Positions 32,099-40,992 of a DNA stretch of 64,000 bases are shown here, one piece after another (position 1 is the first letter of the stretch; each line of letters starts with the position of its first letter). Both the position numbers and the translations under genes were made by a program. The stretch comes from Streptomyces asoensis. GTDB taxonomy: Bacteria > Actinomycetota > Actinomycetes > Streptomycetales > Streptomycetaceae. Under the pieces are notes generated by a model. That model was not told where the DNA came from and ran no database searches. It saw nothing but the letters and a program-made list of their open reading frames with translations. Location: positions 8,804,001-8,868,000 of the forward strand of contig NZ_CP049838.1 of assembly GCF_013085465.1 (NCBI RefSeq). The letters run 5' to 3'.

Positions 32099-33220
32099 TC
32101 AGTGACGCGGCGACCGGCGGACGGTCAGCACGGCGACGTCGTCGTGCCGGCGGTCGTGCCCGGCGTACGCGCGGGCGTCCTCGTGCAGCGCCAGGGGCAG
32201 CTCGGTGGGGGACAGGTCGAGGTGCTTCATCAGACGTTCGTCGACCGGGTAGAAGGTGCCGTCGTGGGCGCGGGTCTCGGTGAGACCGTCGGTGGTCAGC
32301 ACGAGCGTGGAACCGGCCGGGAACGCGAACCAGTCGACCGTCGTGGGTTCGGCGGCCAGTTCGGCGAGCCCGAGCGGGACGCCGGTGTCCACCGCCGGTG
32401 TGGTGACGGCGCCGTCGTGCACCAACCGGGGCGGAATGTGCCCGCAGTTGACGACCTGCGCCTCCGCGCCCGCGTCGACGCCGATGATGAGGGCGGTGAC
32501 GAACCGCTCGTCGTCGCCGGTCTGTTCGGCGTAGGAGTTGTGCCGGACGACCGAGGCGTCCAGGGCGTCGACGAGCGCGGTGAGCGTGGGCTCCCGGTGG
32601 GCCGCCTCACGGAAGGCGCCGATGACGGCGAACGCGGCGCCGACGGCGGCCAGCCCCTTGCCCTGCACGTCCCCGATGAGCACGCGTGTGCCGAAGGGCG
32701 AGGCGACCACGTCGTAGATGTCGCCGCCGACGAGCCGGTCCTCCTGCACGGGTTCGTAGACGCCGTTGACCAGCACGTCGTCGGTGAGCAGGGGCAGGGG
32801 GTGCAGGATGTGCCGCTGCATGGCGGCGGCGGTGGAGCGCAGCCGCAGCATCTCGTGCTCGCGCGCGATGCGCCGGTGACAGGCGTAGACGGAGGCGGCT
32901 CCCAGGGCGAGGGTGAGCAGCACCAGCAGCGCCCGGTCGAGCCACCGGCCGTTGTCGTCGGCCCGTACGAGCAGCGTGAGGCTGACGAACAGGGTGGTCC
33001 ACGCGGCGACGAACTTCGTCTGCTGGACGGTGCACAGCGCGGACGCCGTGCCCGGCAGGAAGACCAGCAGTCCGAGGAGCCACACCTCGGATCCGGACAG
33101 GACGCCGAGGACCTCCACCAGGACCGTCACCGACAGCACACCGACGACCGTCTCGGCGTTGCCCGGGGGCTCGATGGCTTCGAGTGCGTCGGTGGGACGC
33201 ATCCGACGGGGACCGGTCAT
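32099..33220 (-). CDS. Membrane SpoIIE-type PP2C serine phosphatase
   Basis: A 373-residue protein with three or four N-terminal membrane segments (about 25-115) and a C-terminal PPM/SpoIIE phosphatase domain: AAMQRHILHPLPLL, EDRLVGGDIYDVV, RVLIGDVQGKGLAAV, NCGHIPPRLV, LVLTTDGLTETR, HDDVAVLTVRR. The metal-binding aspartates of the GGD, GDVQGKG and DGL motifs are kept. Enzymes of this group dephosphorylate anti-anti-sigma factors; the partner is not in the window. The ATG at 33220 is preceded by GGGAG. Confidence 0.88.
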   Translation of the reverse strand: MTGPRRMRPTDALEAIEPPGNAETVVGVLSVTVLVEVLGVLSGSEVWLLGLLVFLPGTASALCTVQQTKFVAAWTTLFVSLTLLVRADDNGRWLDRALLVLLTLALGAASVYACHRRIAREHEMLRLRSTAAAMQRHILHPLPLLTDDVLVNGVYEPVQEDRLVGGDIYDVVASPFGTRVLIGDVQGKGLAAVGAAFAVIGAFREAAHREPTLTALVDALDASVVRHNSYAEQTGDDERFVTALIIGVDAGAEAQVVNCGHIPPRLVHDGAVTTPAVDTGVPLGLAELAAEPTTVDWFAFPAGSTLVLTTDGLTETRAHDGTFYPVDERLMKHLDLSPTELPLALHEDARAYAGHDRRHDDVAVLTVRRSPRH

Positions 33221-33479
33221 GGGAACTCCCGCGCAGGTGGTGATCTCTCTGTACTTTAGACAGGTCGTCGGCCCGGGCGGGGGGTGACGCCGGCCGTGGA
33301 TCACGGCGGTCCCGGACGCGGGGCCGCCCCGCCACCGCTTCTCGGTCCCGCGCACCGACGGCGGCGGCTGAACGGGCGCCGGTGTCCACCCGTACCCCTT
33401 GCTGAACGCCCGTCCACGGGCCCGTCGGCAGGCGCGTCCACGGGTGGTGACGGGAAGAGCGCCGACCACGGAGTTGTAC

Positions 33480-33959
33480 GTGCTTCAGCAGCCCACGGCC
33501 CGCCTCGTGCGCGGTGCCGCACTGGCAGGCAGCCTGGCCATGCTTTCCCTCGCCACCGCGTGCAGCGGCGCCGAGAGCGATGCCACCGCCAAGAAGGGCA
33601 CACCCATGCCGACCGCGGTCACCGCCGCTCCCGCGGCCGGCGTCGTGGCACCGGCGAAGGTCGAGGTGATCGCCGGCCTGACCGGCTGCACGGCCAAGAT
33701 CCGCATCGACGCGGACGAGCTGCGCCAGGGCGTCTGCCACACGGAGGAATCCGACTACCTCATCACCACCTTCCCCGAGGAGCAGTACAAGGAGACGTGG
33801 CTCGAGTCGGCCAGCATCTACGGGGGCCAGTACCTCGTGGGTTCCCGCTGGGTCGTCAGCGCGCAGCCGAAGATGCTGACGCGGTTCCGGCCCGTGCTCG
33901 GCGGGGCCATCCGGCAGCTGGGCGGCACGGGCCCGAGCGCGGCGCCCAGCGCGTCGTAG
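33480..33959 (+). CDS. Small lipoprotein of unknown function
   Basis: A 159-residue protein. From the GTG at 33480 (GGAG six bases upstream) it has a lipoprotein signal with lipobox LATAC (lipidated Cys28). The mature part contains GLTGCTAKIRIDADELRQG, CHTEESDYLITTFPEEQYK and YLVGSRWVVSAQP, a pattern common to short Streptomyces lipoproteins with no known role; two cysteines could form a disulfide. Nothing nearby suggests a partner. Confidence 0.75.
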   Translation: MLQQPTARLVRGAALAGSLAMLSLATACSGAESDATAKKGTPMPTAVTAAPAAGVVAPAKVEVIAGLTGCTAKIRIDADELRQGVCHTEESDYLITTFPEEQYKETWLESASIYGGQYLVGSRWVVSAQPKMLTRFRPVLGGAIRQLGGTGPSAAPSAS

Positions 33960-34047
33960 CACCGCCGTCCCCGGCCATGGTCGGTGACGGTGTGGCGACG
34001 GTGACGGTGACGGTGACGAGATCATCCGGTCAGGAGCGGCCACGCCG

Positions 34048-34503
34048 TCACGGGCGCGGCCAGGGGCGGCCGCCGATGGCCTCGATGCCGTAGTTGAAGC
34101 GCCGTAGATAGCCCGCGAAGGCGGCGATGTCCTCGTCCGGCCAGTCGGTCATCACCTGGTCCAGGATGTCCACGATCCCCTCGCGCTCCGAGTCCAGCAG
34201 GCGCGTGCCCTCGTCGGTGAGCCGGAACTTGCGCGCCATCCCGCCCTCCGGGTCGGGGATCCGCTCGATGAGCCCCGCCCGCATCGCCGCCGCGGTCTGC
34301 CGGTTCAGGGTGGAGGCGTCCAGCCCGAAGGCGTCGCTGAGCTCCCCGATCGACATGGGGCCCTGGACCCGGATCCGGCTGAGCAGGATGTAGGCGCTGC
34401 GCTCCATGAGGCTGTTCTTGCGACGGCCGCCCCGCTGGTTCAGGAACGTGTGGCGGCTGAGCAGCATCTGCTCGTACTCGACCTCGTGCGTCGGCGTGTC
34501 CAT
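34048..34503 (-). CDS. MarR-family repressor of the divergent MFS gene
   Basis: A 151-residue winged-helix regulator with LLSRIRVQGPMSIGELSDAF, GLDASTLNRQTAAAMRAGLI and the wing DPEGGMARKFRLTDEG. It starts at the ATG 34503 with a strong AGGAGG site. It is divergent from a drug-type MFS gene 167 bp away, the classical layout of a ligand-responsive efflux switch. A TACAT-N5-ATGTA dyad lies in between. Confidence 0.9.
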   Translation of the reverse strand: MDTPTHEVEYEQMLLSRHTFLNQRGGRRKNSLMERSAYILLSRIRVQGPMSIGELSDAFGLDASTLNRQTAAAMRAGLIERIPDPEGGMARKFRLTDEGTRLLDSEREGIVDILDQVMTDWPDEDIAAFAGYLRRFNYGIEAIGGRPWPRP

Positions 34504-34578
34504 GTGCCCGACCTCCTGCTTCCGTGCGCCCGCACCATCCTGGCACACCGCTGTGCACGGGCCACAGCATGTGCTCGA

Positions 34579-34593
34579 TACATATGACATGTA
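34579..34593. promoter_or_regulatory. MarR operator candidate
   Basis: TACATATGACATGTA is a TACAT-N5-ATGTA dyad in unusually AT-rich sequence between the MarR and MFS genes, 78 bp before the MFS start. Confidence 0.5.
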
Positions 34594-34670
34594 CGATGCA
34601 CATCCTTCGCGTCCAACGCGCGGATCCTTCCCGCGGACCTTCACCGCACATCCCAAGTCGAGGAGTCCCC

Positions 34671-36128
34671 ATGGGCGCCCCCGCTCTCCAGCCCACGGCC
34701 CGCCCAGGTGCCGTGATCGCCACGCTGGCCTTCGCCGGCACCACCGCGGCGATCATGCAGACGCTGGTCACCCCCCTCATCGCCGAGCTGCCGCAGATCC
34801 TGGACACCTCGTCCTCGAACGCGGCCTGGGTGATCACGGTCACCCTGCTGGTGGCCGCCGTGTGCGTGCCCGTCGTCGGCCGCCTCGGTGATCTGCTGGG
34901 CAAGCGCCGGATGCTGCTCGCCTGTTCCGTGCCGCTGATCGTGGGCTCGGTGGTGTGCGCGTTCGCCTCCGACGTCGTGACGATGATCGTGGGGCGCGGT
35001 CTCCAGGGCATGGGCATGGGCATGGTGCCCCTCGGTATCGCGCTGCTGCGGGACGTCGTCCCGGCCGAGAAGCTCAGCGGCTCCATCGCGCTGGTCAGCG
35101 CCTCCATGGGCATCGGCGGCGCCATCGGCCTGCCGCTGGCCGCCGCGGTCGCCCAGTACGCGAACTGGCGCGTGCTGTTCTGGGGCTCCGCCGCCCTGGC
35201 CGCCGTCGTCGCCGTCCTGATCTTCATGCTCGTCCCGGACGTCCCCGCCGGCGCCAAGGGCCAGCGCTTCGACCTGCCCGGCGCGATCGGCCTCGGCGTC
35301 GGTCTGGTCTCGCTGCTGCTCGCGGTCTCCAAAGGCGCCGACTGGGGCTGGGCCTCGGGCACCACGCTCGGTCTGTTCGCCGCCGCCGTCGTGGCCCTCG
35401 TCGGCTGGGGCGTGTGGGAGGTGCGCACCACCGACCCGCTGATCGACCTGCGCACCACGGCCCGTCCCCGGGTGCTCCTCACCAACCTCGCCTCGGTCTT
35501 CATCGGCTTCGGCATGTACGCGAGCATGCTGGTGATGCCGCAGCTGCTCCAGTTCCCGGAGGCCACCGGCTACGGCCTCGGTCAGTCGATGCTCGCCGCC
35601 GGTCTGTGGATGGCGCCCGGCGGCCTGATGATGATGCTGATCTCCCCGCTCGGCGGAAAGCTCACCAACGCCCGCGGTCCGAAGTTCACGCTGGTCTGCG
35701 GCGCCCTGGTGCTGGCCGCCGGCTACTTCGTCTCCCTGGCCCTGATGGGCTCCGCCTGGGGCGTCATGGTGGTCACGCTCATCACCAGCGGCGGTGTGGG
35801 CCTCGCCTACGGCGCCATGCCCGCCCTGATCATGAGCTCGGTCCCGCTCACGGAGACCGCCGCCGCCAACGGCTTCAACACCCTCATGCGTTCGCTCGGC
35901 ACCTCGATCGGCTCCGCCGTCATCGGCGTGATCCTCTCCCAGATGACCACGACCATGGGCGGCTACACCTTCGCCTCCGAGGACGGCTTCCGCACCGCGC
36001 TCCTGGTCGGCGGCGCACTCGCCCTGATCTCCGCGGCCATCGCCGCCGTCATCCCCGCCGCCCGCGCCGCGGCGTCCGGCGAGGACACGACCGACCAGAG
36101 CGCCGCGCCCGAGCAGGCCAGGGTCTGA
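34671..36128 (+). CDS. DHA2-type MFS drug exporter
   Basis: A 485-residue transporter with about 14 hydrophobic segments, the size of the EmrB/QacA (DHA2) group. VVGRLGDLLGKRRMLLAC is MFS motif A and LGIALLRDVVPAEKLSGSIA with GIGGAIGLPLAAAVAQ matches the antiporter motif C region. ATG at 34671 follows GAGGAG. Divergent MarR gene and operator suggest induction by a toxic ligand. Confidence 0.9.
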   Translation: MGAPALQPTARPGAVIATLAFAGTTAAIMQTLVTPLIAELPQILDTSSSNAAWVITVTLLVAAVCVPVVGRLGDLLGKRRMLLACSVPLIVGSVVCAFASDVVTMIVGRGLQGMGMGMVPLGIALLRDVVPAEKLSGSIALVSASMGIGGAIGLPLAAAVAQYANWRVLFWGSAALAAVVAVLIFMLVPDVPAGAKGQRFDLPGAIGLGVGLVSLLLAVSKGADWGWASGTTLGLFAAAVVALVGWGVWEVRTTDPLIDLRTTARPRVLLTNLASVFIGFGMYASMLVMPQLLQFPEATGYGLGQSMLAAGLWMAPGGLMMMLISPLGGKLTNARGPKFTLVCGALVLAAGYFVSLALMGSAWGVMVVTLITSGGVGLAYGAMPALIMSSVPLTETAAANGFNTLMRSLGTSIGSAVIGVILSQMTTTMGGYTFASEDGFRTALLVGGALALISAAIAAVIPAARAAASGEDTTDQSAAPEQARV

Positions 36129-36133
36129 GACAC

Positions 36134-36169
36134 CGGAGGGGGGCGACCGCGGCAGGTCGCCCCCCTCCG
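36134..36169. terminator. Perfect 15-bp hairpin terminator after the MFS gene
   Basis: CGGAGGGGGGCGACC (36134-36148), 6-nt loop, and its exact complement (36155-36169), starting 5 bp after the MFS stop and lying before the converging regulator gene. Confidence 0.8.
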
Positions 36170-36198
36170 TGCCACCTCCGCTGCGTGCCGCCCCCGCG

Positions 36199-36843
36199 CT
36201 ACGTCAGATCCAGCAGCCCCCTGCGTACCGCCTCGGACACCGCCGACGCCCGGTTGTCCGCACCCAGCTTGCGGTAGACCCGCACCAGGTGCGTCTTGAC
36301 GGTCGCCTCGCTCAGGAACAGCGCCTCGGCGATCGCCCGGTTGCTCAGCCCCTCCGCGAGCAGCCGCACCACCTCCACCTCCCGCCCGCTCAACTCCCGC
36401 TCCGGAGCCGGGCTTTGGGCGACCAGCTCGCCCACCACCTCCGACGCCAGCCCGAGCGCACCGGCCGCGGCACCCCGTACCGCCCGGAACAGCTCCTCGG
36501 GCGGCCCCGCCTTCAGCACGTACCCCCGGGCACCCGCCTCCAGCGCGCGCACCACATCGGCCCGGCCCGAGTAGCTCGTCAGCATCACCACCGGGACCCC
36601 CGGCGCCTCGGCCGCGAGCCTGCGCACCGCCTCGATCCCGTCGATGCCGCCGCCGCTGCCGAACCGCAGGTCCATCAGCACCAGGTCCGGCGCCAGCCGC
36701 GCCGCGAGCCGTACGGCGTCCTCTCCTGACCCCGCCTCGGCGGCCACCTCGAGATCCGGCTCGCCCTCCAGCAGGGCGCGCAGCCCCGCCCGTACGACGG
36801 CGTGGTCGTCCGCCACCAGCAGACGCAACGGCGCACCGCTCAC
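36199..36843 (-). CDS. NarL/LuxR-family response regulator
   Basis: A 214-residue regulator with receiver phosphoacceptor D58 (DLVLMDLRFGSG), VVMLTSYSGRADVV, YVLKAGPPEELF and a LuxR helix-turn-helix (LSGREVEVVRLLAEGLSNR, LFLSEATVKTHLVRVYRKLG). The GTG start at 36843 overlaps the kinase stop by 4 bp (GTGA), so the pair is one operon. Confidence 0.93.
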   Translation of the reverse strand: MSGAPLRLLVADDHAVVRAGLRALLEGEPDLEVAAEAGSGEDAVRLAARLAPDLVLMDLRFGSGGGIDGIEAVRRLAAEAPGVPVVMLTSYSGRADVVRALEAGARGYVLKAGPPEELFRAVRGAAAGALGLASEVVGELVAQSPAPERELSGREVEVVRLLAEGLSNRAIAEALFLSEATVKTHLVRVYRKLGADNRASAVSEAVRRGLLDLT

Positions 36844-38090
36844 CGGGCGGCCACCCGGGCCGCCGGGCGGCTCTTCGCCAGGGCGGGCACCGTCGCCCGG
36901 ACGCAGGTGCCGCGCCCCGGCACGCTGCCCACGTCGAGATCCCCGCCGCACTCCCGCAGCCGCGCCCGGGCGGCCGGGATGCCGAGCCCACGGACGGCCT
37001 GAGCGGGGACGCCGACCCGGCCGGTCTCGAACCCCGCGCCGTCGTCGCGCACCTCGAGCTCCGTCCGGTCCGCGTACCCGTGCAGGGTGACCAGGACGTT
37101 CACCGCACGCGCGTGTTCGCGGACATTGGCCAGCGTGCTCTGCGCCACCCGGAACAGGGTCGCCGCCGTGGGCCCGTCGAGGGCCGGCCGGCGCTCGCCC
37201 ACCGAGAGGAACCGCACCCGGGCCGCCGCGCCCTCCGCCTCCGCCCGCGCGCACAGCAGCCGCAGCGCACCCTCCAGACCGGCTTCGTCCACGGCGGACG
37301 GCGTCAGATCGCGGATGATCCTGCGGGTCTCGGCGAGATTGGCATGCAGACCGTCGGCGACCGCCCGCATCCGGGTCCGGGCCACCTCCGGCGTCGTGTC
37401 CCAGTCGCGGTCGGCGGCCTGAAGCAGCATCACCCCGCCCGAGAGCTCCTGGGCCAGCGTGTCGTGCAGGTCCCGGGCGATCCGGGCCCGCTCGGCCAGC
37501 ACGCCGGCCTGCCGCTGCTGCCGGGCCAGTACGTCCCGGGTGCCCCGCAGCTCCTCGACCAGCCGCAGCCGTTCGGCCGCGCTGCGCTGCTGGGCGCGGT
37601 AGAGGGCGACGGTGCCCCACACGGCCGCCACCGGGATCAGCACCAGCTCCGGATCGAACTGCCCCGCGCTGCGGACGAGTTGACCGGCCAGGACGACCGA
37701 GAGGGCGGCCACCGCCGCCCCGGCCGCCCGCCGGCCGAGCACCCGCAGGGCCGCGCAGGCCAGCGGCAGCGCGCACCACACATAGGCGGCGGTGAGCGAT
37801 GCGGGCGCGAGGAGGACCAGCGCGGTCCACAGCGCCAGCAGCGCCACGACCCACAGGTGCCGGCCGATCCGGCCCAGCCGCTCACCGGCCGCGAGCCCGC
37901 CCGCGTACACCAGCGCCAGCAGCCCGCTGACGCTCACGATGTCCCAGCACAGCCCGATCCTCAGCTGCACCAGCCGGACCAGCCCGGCGCCCACGACGAC
38001 GAAGAACGTGAGGTGGGCGAGGAGGTCGGCGGTGGGCCGGCTTCCGCGGGCCGCCCTCGCGGGGGTGTGGACGGGAGCGCGGTCGGACAC
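36840..38090 (-). CDS. NarL-type sensor histidine kinase
   Basis: A 416-residue kinase with five or six membrane segments in residues 22-165, a HisKA_3 dimerisation helix with phosphoacceptor H209 (RARIARDLHDTLAQEL), and an ATPase domain (VAQSTLANVREHARAVNV, LEVRDDGAGFE, GLGIPAARARLRE). GTG start at 38090 after AAGGGG. Typical of Streptomyces DesK-like sensors, which detect membrane or cell-wall stress; the signal here is unknown. Confidence 0.92.
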   Translation of the reverse strand: MSDRAPVHTPARAARGSRPTADLLAHLTFFVVVGAGLVRLVQLRIGLCWDIVSVSGLLALVYAGGLAAGERLGRIGRHLWVVALLALWTALVLLAPASLTAAYVWCALPLACAALRVLGRRAAGAAVAALSVVLAGQLVRSAGQFDPELVLIPVAAVWGTVALYRAQQRSAAERLRLVEELRGTRDVLARQQRQAGVLAERARIARDLHDTLAQELSGGVMLLQAADRDWDTTPEVARTRMRAVADGLHANLAETRRIIRDLTPSAVDEAGLEGALRLLCARAEAEGAAARVRFLSVGERRPALDGPTAATLFRVAQSTLANVREHARAVNVLVTLHGYADRTELEVRDDGAGFETGRVGVPAQAVRGLGIPAARARLRECGGDLDVGSVPGRGTCVRATVPALAKSRPAARVAAR

Positions 38091-38180
38091 GGCAGATCCC
38101 CTTGGACGATGATCCGTTCGAACAAGGGGCCCGAGTCTATCCGGCAGCTGTAGGGACCGTGTGAGGAAGGCCGCGTCCCG

Positions 38181-39341
38181 TCAGGCGCCCGGATGCAGCC
38201 CGAGGAAGCCCGGCGTCGGGTCGCCCTCGACCTCGCCGAAGTACAGCGCGAACGTCTGCTTCAGCCGCTCCACCCCGGCCCGGTCGGACATGAAACGGGG
38301 GAAGCCGTCGAGGTTGGCGTTGCGGTACTCCCAGATCGGCTTCAGACCGGCCGGGGGAGTGATGTCGGTGCGCACCGACCAGCCGTTGAAGGACGCCTGC
38401 TGCGTGGCCGTGGACAGCTGCCAGTTGAGGTAGAGCTTGGCGGCCGTGCTGTTGGCGGCCTGCCTGAGGATCGCCGCCCGCTGCCCCCACGCCATGAACG
38501 GGGCGCTGTCCGGGACGACCCACTTCACCGGACCGGTGACGAGCGGCGCCCCGGAGCCGCCGACGCCGATCGCGTACTGCCCGGCGCGTACGGCGTCGCC
38601 GGGGGAGTTGCTGCCGCGCGCGAACCGGACGTCCTGCGCGGCCAGCCGGGCCACCCAGTCCCAGCCGTAGTGCTCGACGTACAGCGAGTACAGGAAGAGC
38701 ACCGCGTCGTCGTCGTGCGGGAACGACGAGGCGATCTTCCCCTTCCACCTCGCGTCGAGCAGGTCCAGCGGGGTGCGCGGCGCGTCCGTGCCCACGGCGT
38801 CCGGTCCGTACATGAAGCTGAAGCCGATCGCCGCGATCGCGACCCATGCGCCCTGCGGGTCCTTGAACCTGTCGTGCACCTTCGAGAACCCGGCCGGCCT
38901 GTACGACAGCAGGCGGCCCTGGGCCTTCCAGCGGTCGAAGTCCTGGAGGGTCTGGAGCTGGACGACGTCGGGCACGAGGGTGCCGGTGGCGAGCTGGTTG
39001 TCGACGCGTACGTCGTGGTACTTGCTGTAGTCGACGATCAGCTTCAGGTCGATGTCCGGGAATTGCTTCAGGAACGCGGCCTTGGTGCCGTCCTGCTGGG
39101 TCGGGGTGTCGCCGCCGGCGTAGACGACGAGCCTGCCGCCTTCCGCGAGCGCGGCCCGGTACAGCTCGTCGAGGGACCGGGTCTCCTCGGCGCCGGAGGC
39201 CCACCGGGAAGCGGCCGACGCCGGGGAGGCGGATGCCGGGGAGGCGGATGCCGGGGTGGAGGCGGCGCCGAGGGCGCCGAGGCCGAGGGCGGCACCGGCA
39301 CCGGTGGTGAGCAGGCGCCTTCTGCTGGGGAAGCTGGGCAT
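38181..39341 (-). CDS. ABC transporter substrate-binding protein, Tat-exported, orphan
   Basis: A 386-residue periplasmic-binding-type protein. Twin-arginine signal PSRRRLLTTGAGAALGLG (residues 5-22), then a repeated Ala-Ser-Pro spacer. Family 1 features of iron/2-aminoethylphosphonate-type receptors: LVVYAGGDTPTQQDG, FLKQFPDIDLKLIVDY, GTLVPDVVQLQTLQDF, FMAWGQRAAILRQAAN. No permease or ATPase gene is adjacent. ATG at 39341. Confidence 0.82.
   Translation of the reverse strand: MPSFPSRRRLLTTGAGAALGLGALGAASTPASASPASASPASAASRWASGAEETRSLDELYRAALAEGGRLVVYAGGDTPTQQDGTKAAFLKQFPDIDLKLIVDYSKYHDVRVDNQLATGTLVPDVVQLQTLQDFDRWKAQGRLLSYRPAGFSKVHDRFKDPQGAWVAIAAIGFSFMYGPDAVGTDAPRTPLDLLDARWKGKIASSFPHDDDAVLFLYSLYVEHYGWDWVARLAAQDVRFARGSNSPGDAVRAGQYAIGVGGSGAPLVTGPVKWVVPDSAPFMAWGQRAAILRQAANSTAAKLYLNWQLSTATQQASFNGWSVRTDITPPAGLKPIWEYRNANLDGFPRFMSDRAGVERLKQTFALYFGEVEGDPTPGFLGLHPGA
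39220..39260. repeat. 15-bp direct repeat in the signal-to-mature linker
   Basis: GCCGGGGAGGCGGAT occurs at 39220-39234 and 39235-39249 with a partial third copy, coding for the Ala-Ser-Pro-Ala-Ser spacer of the substrate-binding protein. Confidence 0.65.
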
Positions 39342-39532
39342 GGCGGGGAGACCTCTTTCGAACGCTGAGGGGGGTGTGGGACCGGGCGCCACGGTCGAGG
39401 TCGATTCTGCTGCGCCCGGCGGCCGGCCCGCGTCGTCCGGACGGAGCGGACGACGTGCGTGCGATGGAATCCCCGTTCAACCGTTCGGTTGAACGCCTCT
39501 TCCCCGAGGAGCGTCGCTACGGAGGAGTGCCG

Positions 39533-40522
39533 TCACGGCCGGGCCAGCCGCCGCATCGTCAGCGCGAGGTGCAGCCGCAGCCGGCCCTGGGGCGTGCGCA
39601 CCGGCCACCCCAGCAGATGCTCGGCGTGGGCCAGCCGGTCCTGGAGGGTGGAGTGGTGGACGTTCGCCTCGGCCGCCGCCGACCGCAGACTCGCGGTGGC
39701 GGTGACGGCGTGCAGGGTGGTGAGCAGCCAGGGGGCGTCCGCGGCGGCCGCCTCGACCGCGAGGACGTCCGCCGGGGGTTCGGCCCCCGGCGCGACGAGG
39801 TCGGCCAGCAGGGCGATGCCGCCCAGCTCGTCGGCGTACACGACCCGGAGGCCCGGGTCCTGCGCGGTGCCGTCCGCGGTGAAGCGCAGCGCGGTGCGGG
39901 CCGCGGCCCAGGAGCGGGGCAGGTCAGGCACGGGCACGGCGGGCCCGACCCCCACCCGGCCGGCCGGAACCGCGTCCCGGGCGTCCGCGGGCAGCACCCG
40001 GGGCCGGCCGCCGGGCGTGGCCAGGGCGCGGGCCGGGGCGGCGGGAGCCAGGCCGAGGCGGCGGGCCGCGTGCAGCCGGGCCGGTTCGGCTGCCGTGGCG
40101 TCGAGGAGCGTCTCGACCAGGGCGGGATCGTCGAGCGGCGCCCGCCCGCGGGTGCGGTCGAGCACGACGCGGGCCGCGCCGGCCGCCCGTTCCAGGATCA
40201 CGGCGTCCACGACGCTGGGCATCGCACCGGCGCGTTCCAGCCACAGTGCGGGCGGCCCGTCGGGCGTCAGCGCCGCGCACGGCCAGTCCGGGTCGGGTGG
40301 CAGCTCCGTGTCCCGGCGCGTGCCGTCGGGCTCCACCCGGACCCGCACCCGCCGGTCGGCGTCGACGAGCCGCGCGGGCACCCCGGCCAGCACCGCCGCC
40401 CCGCGCATCAGCGCCTCCACCCCGGCCCGGGACTCGGCCAGCCGGTCGAAGTAGGCGATGACCCGCACGGCGGCGCCGGCGTCCGGGTCCAGCGCGGTCA
40501 GGCGCCCGGCCAGCTCTTTCAT
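39533..40522 (-). CDS. PucR/CdaR-family transcriptional regulator
   Basis: A 329-residue protein whose C-terminus is the PucR helix-turn-helix (SLRSAAAEANVHHSTLQDRL, AHAEHLLGWPVRTPQGRL); the central part (GVGPAVPVPDLPRSWAAA, RVVYADELGGIALLADL) matches GGDEF-like linker regions of the family. The start at ATG 40522 gives a sensible length; longer frames enter non-conserved sequence. Ligand and targets are unknown. Confidence 0.8.
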   Translation of the reverse strand: MKELAGRLTALDPDAGAAVRVIAYFDRLAESRAGVEALMRGAAVLAGVPARLVDADRRVRVRVEPDGTRRDTELPPDPDWPCAALTPDGPPALWLERAGAMPSVVDAVILERAAGAARVVLDRTRGRAPLDDPALVETLLDATAAEPARLHAARRLGLAPAAPARALATPGGRPRVLPADARDAVPAGRVGVGPAVPVPDLPRSWAAARTALRFTADGTAQDPGLRVVYADELGGIALLADLVAPGAEPPADVLAVEAAAADAPWLLTTLHAVTATASLRSAAAEANVHHSTLQDRLAHAEHLLGWPVRTPQGRLRLHLALTMRRLARP

Positions 40523-40992
40523 ACGGCCATGATGCGCCACGCGAGCGCCGACGAGGAGGGGTGCGGCCACCGCTTCCGATCGGGACCCGGCCTCGACGGT
40601 AGGTTCCGGGCTCGTCGAGGGGCGCCCTGTCCGCGGCGTCCCGCGCTGCCGCCGTCCCACTCCAGGGCCGCCGTGAGGACGAGCTCGCGGTCGGCCTTGT
40701 CCAGGCCGATCTCGCCCTGAACGCCCTGTTCGGGCCGGCCGTCGAGGCCCTGCGCGGCCCGGACGCACCCGGCACCCCCGTCAAGTCCGGGCACGTCGTC
40801 CGCGGCGGGCGTCTGCGCCCCGGCGGCCGGACATCGCCCGGAGCCCAACCGGCGACGCCGAAGACGGGCAAGAAGGACGGCGTCGTCCACCACAAGCGCC
40901 TCGGCGCACTCGACAAGCACCCCTGCATCCGCCTGGACGGCGACTCCCGGGTCCCCGGCCGCGGCAAGCTGCTGACCCGCTCACCACGGGTG
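40523..40992. other. Gene-poor stretch with a coding remnant
   Basis: 470 bp between the PucR and esterase start/stop sites with no intact gene. It holds an open plus-strand frame at 40603-40985 with coding-like base composition (separate entry). No terminator, promoter or repeat was recognised. Confidence 0.5.
40603..40985 (+). pseudogene. Degenerate coding remnant of unknown family
   Basis: One plus-strand frame from just after a TAG at 40600 has third-position G/C near 88 percent with a much lower second-position G/C, the pattern of true Streptomyces coding DNA, and reads ELAVGLVQADLALNALFGPA ... GKKDGVVHHKRLGALDKHP. There is no start codon near its beginning, and it runs on without stop into the antisense of the esterase gene, so it looks like a gene fragment left after a deletion. 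I do not recognise the family. Confidence 0.4.

Noticed and set aside
40519..40920. 133-aa minus-strand reading frame upstream of the PucR gene
   Set aside because: No family resemblance, and base composition supports coding on the opposite strand instead.
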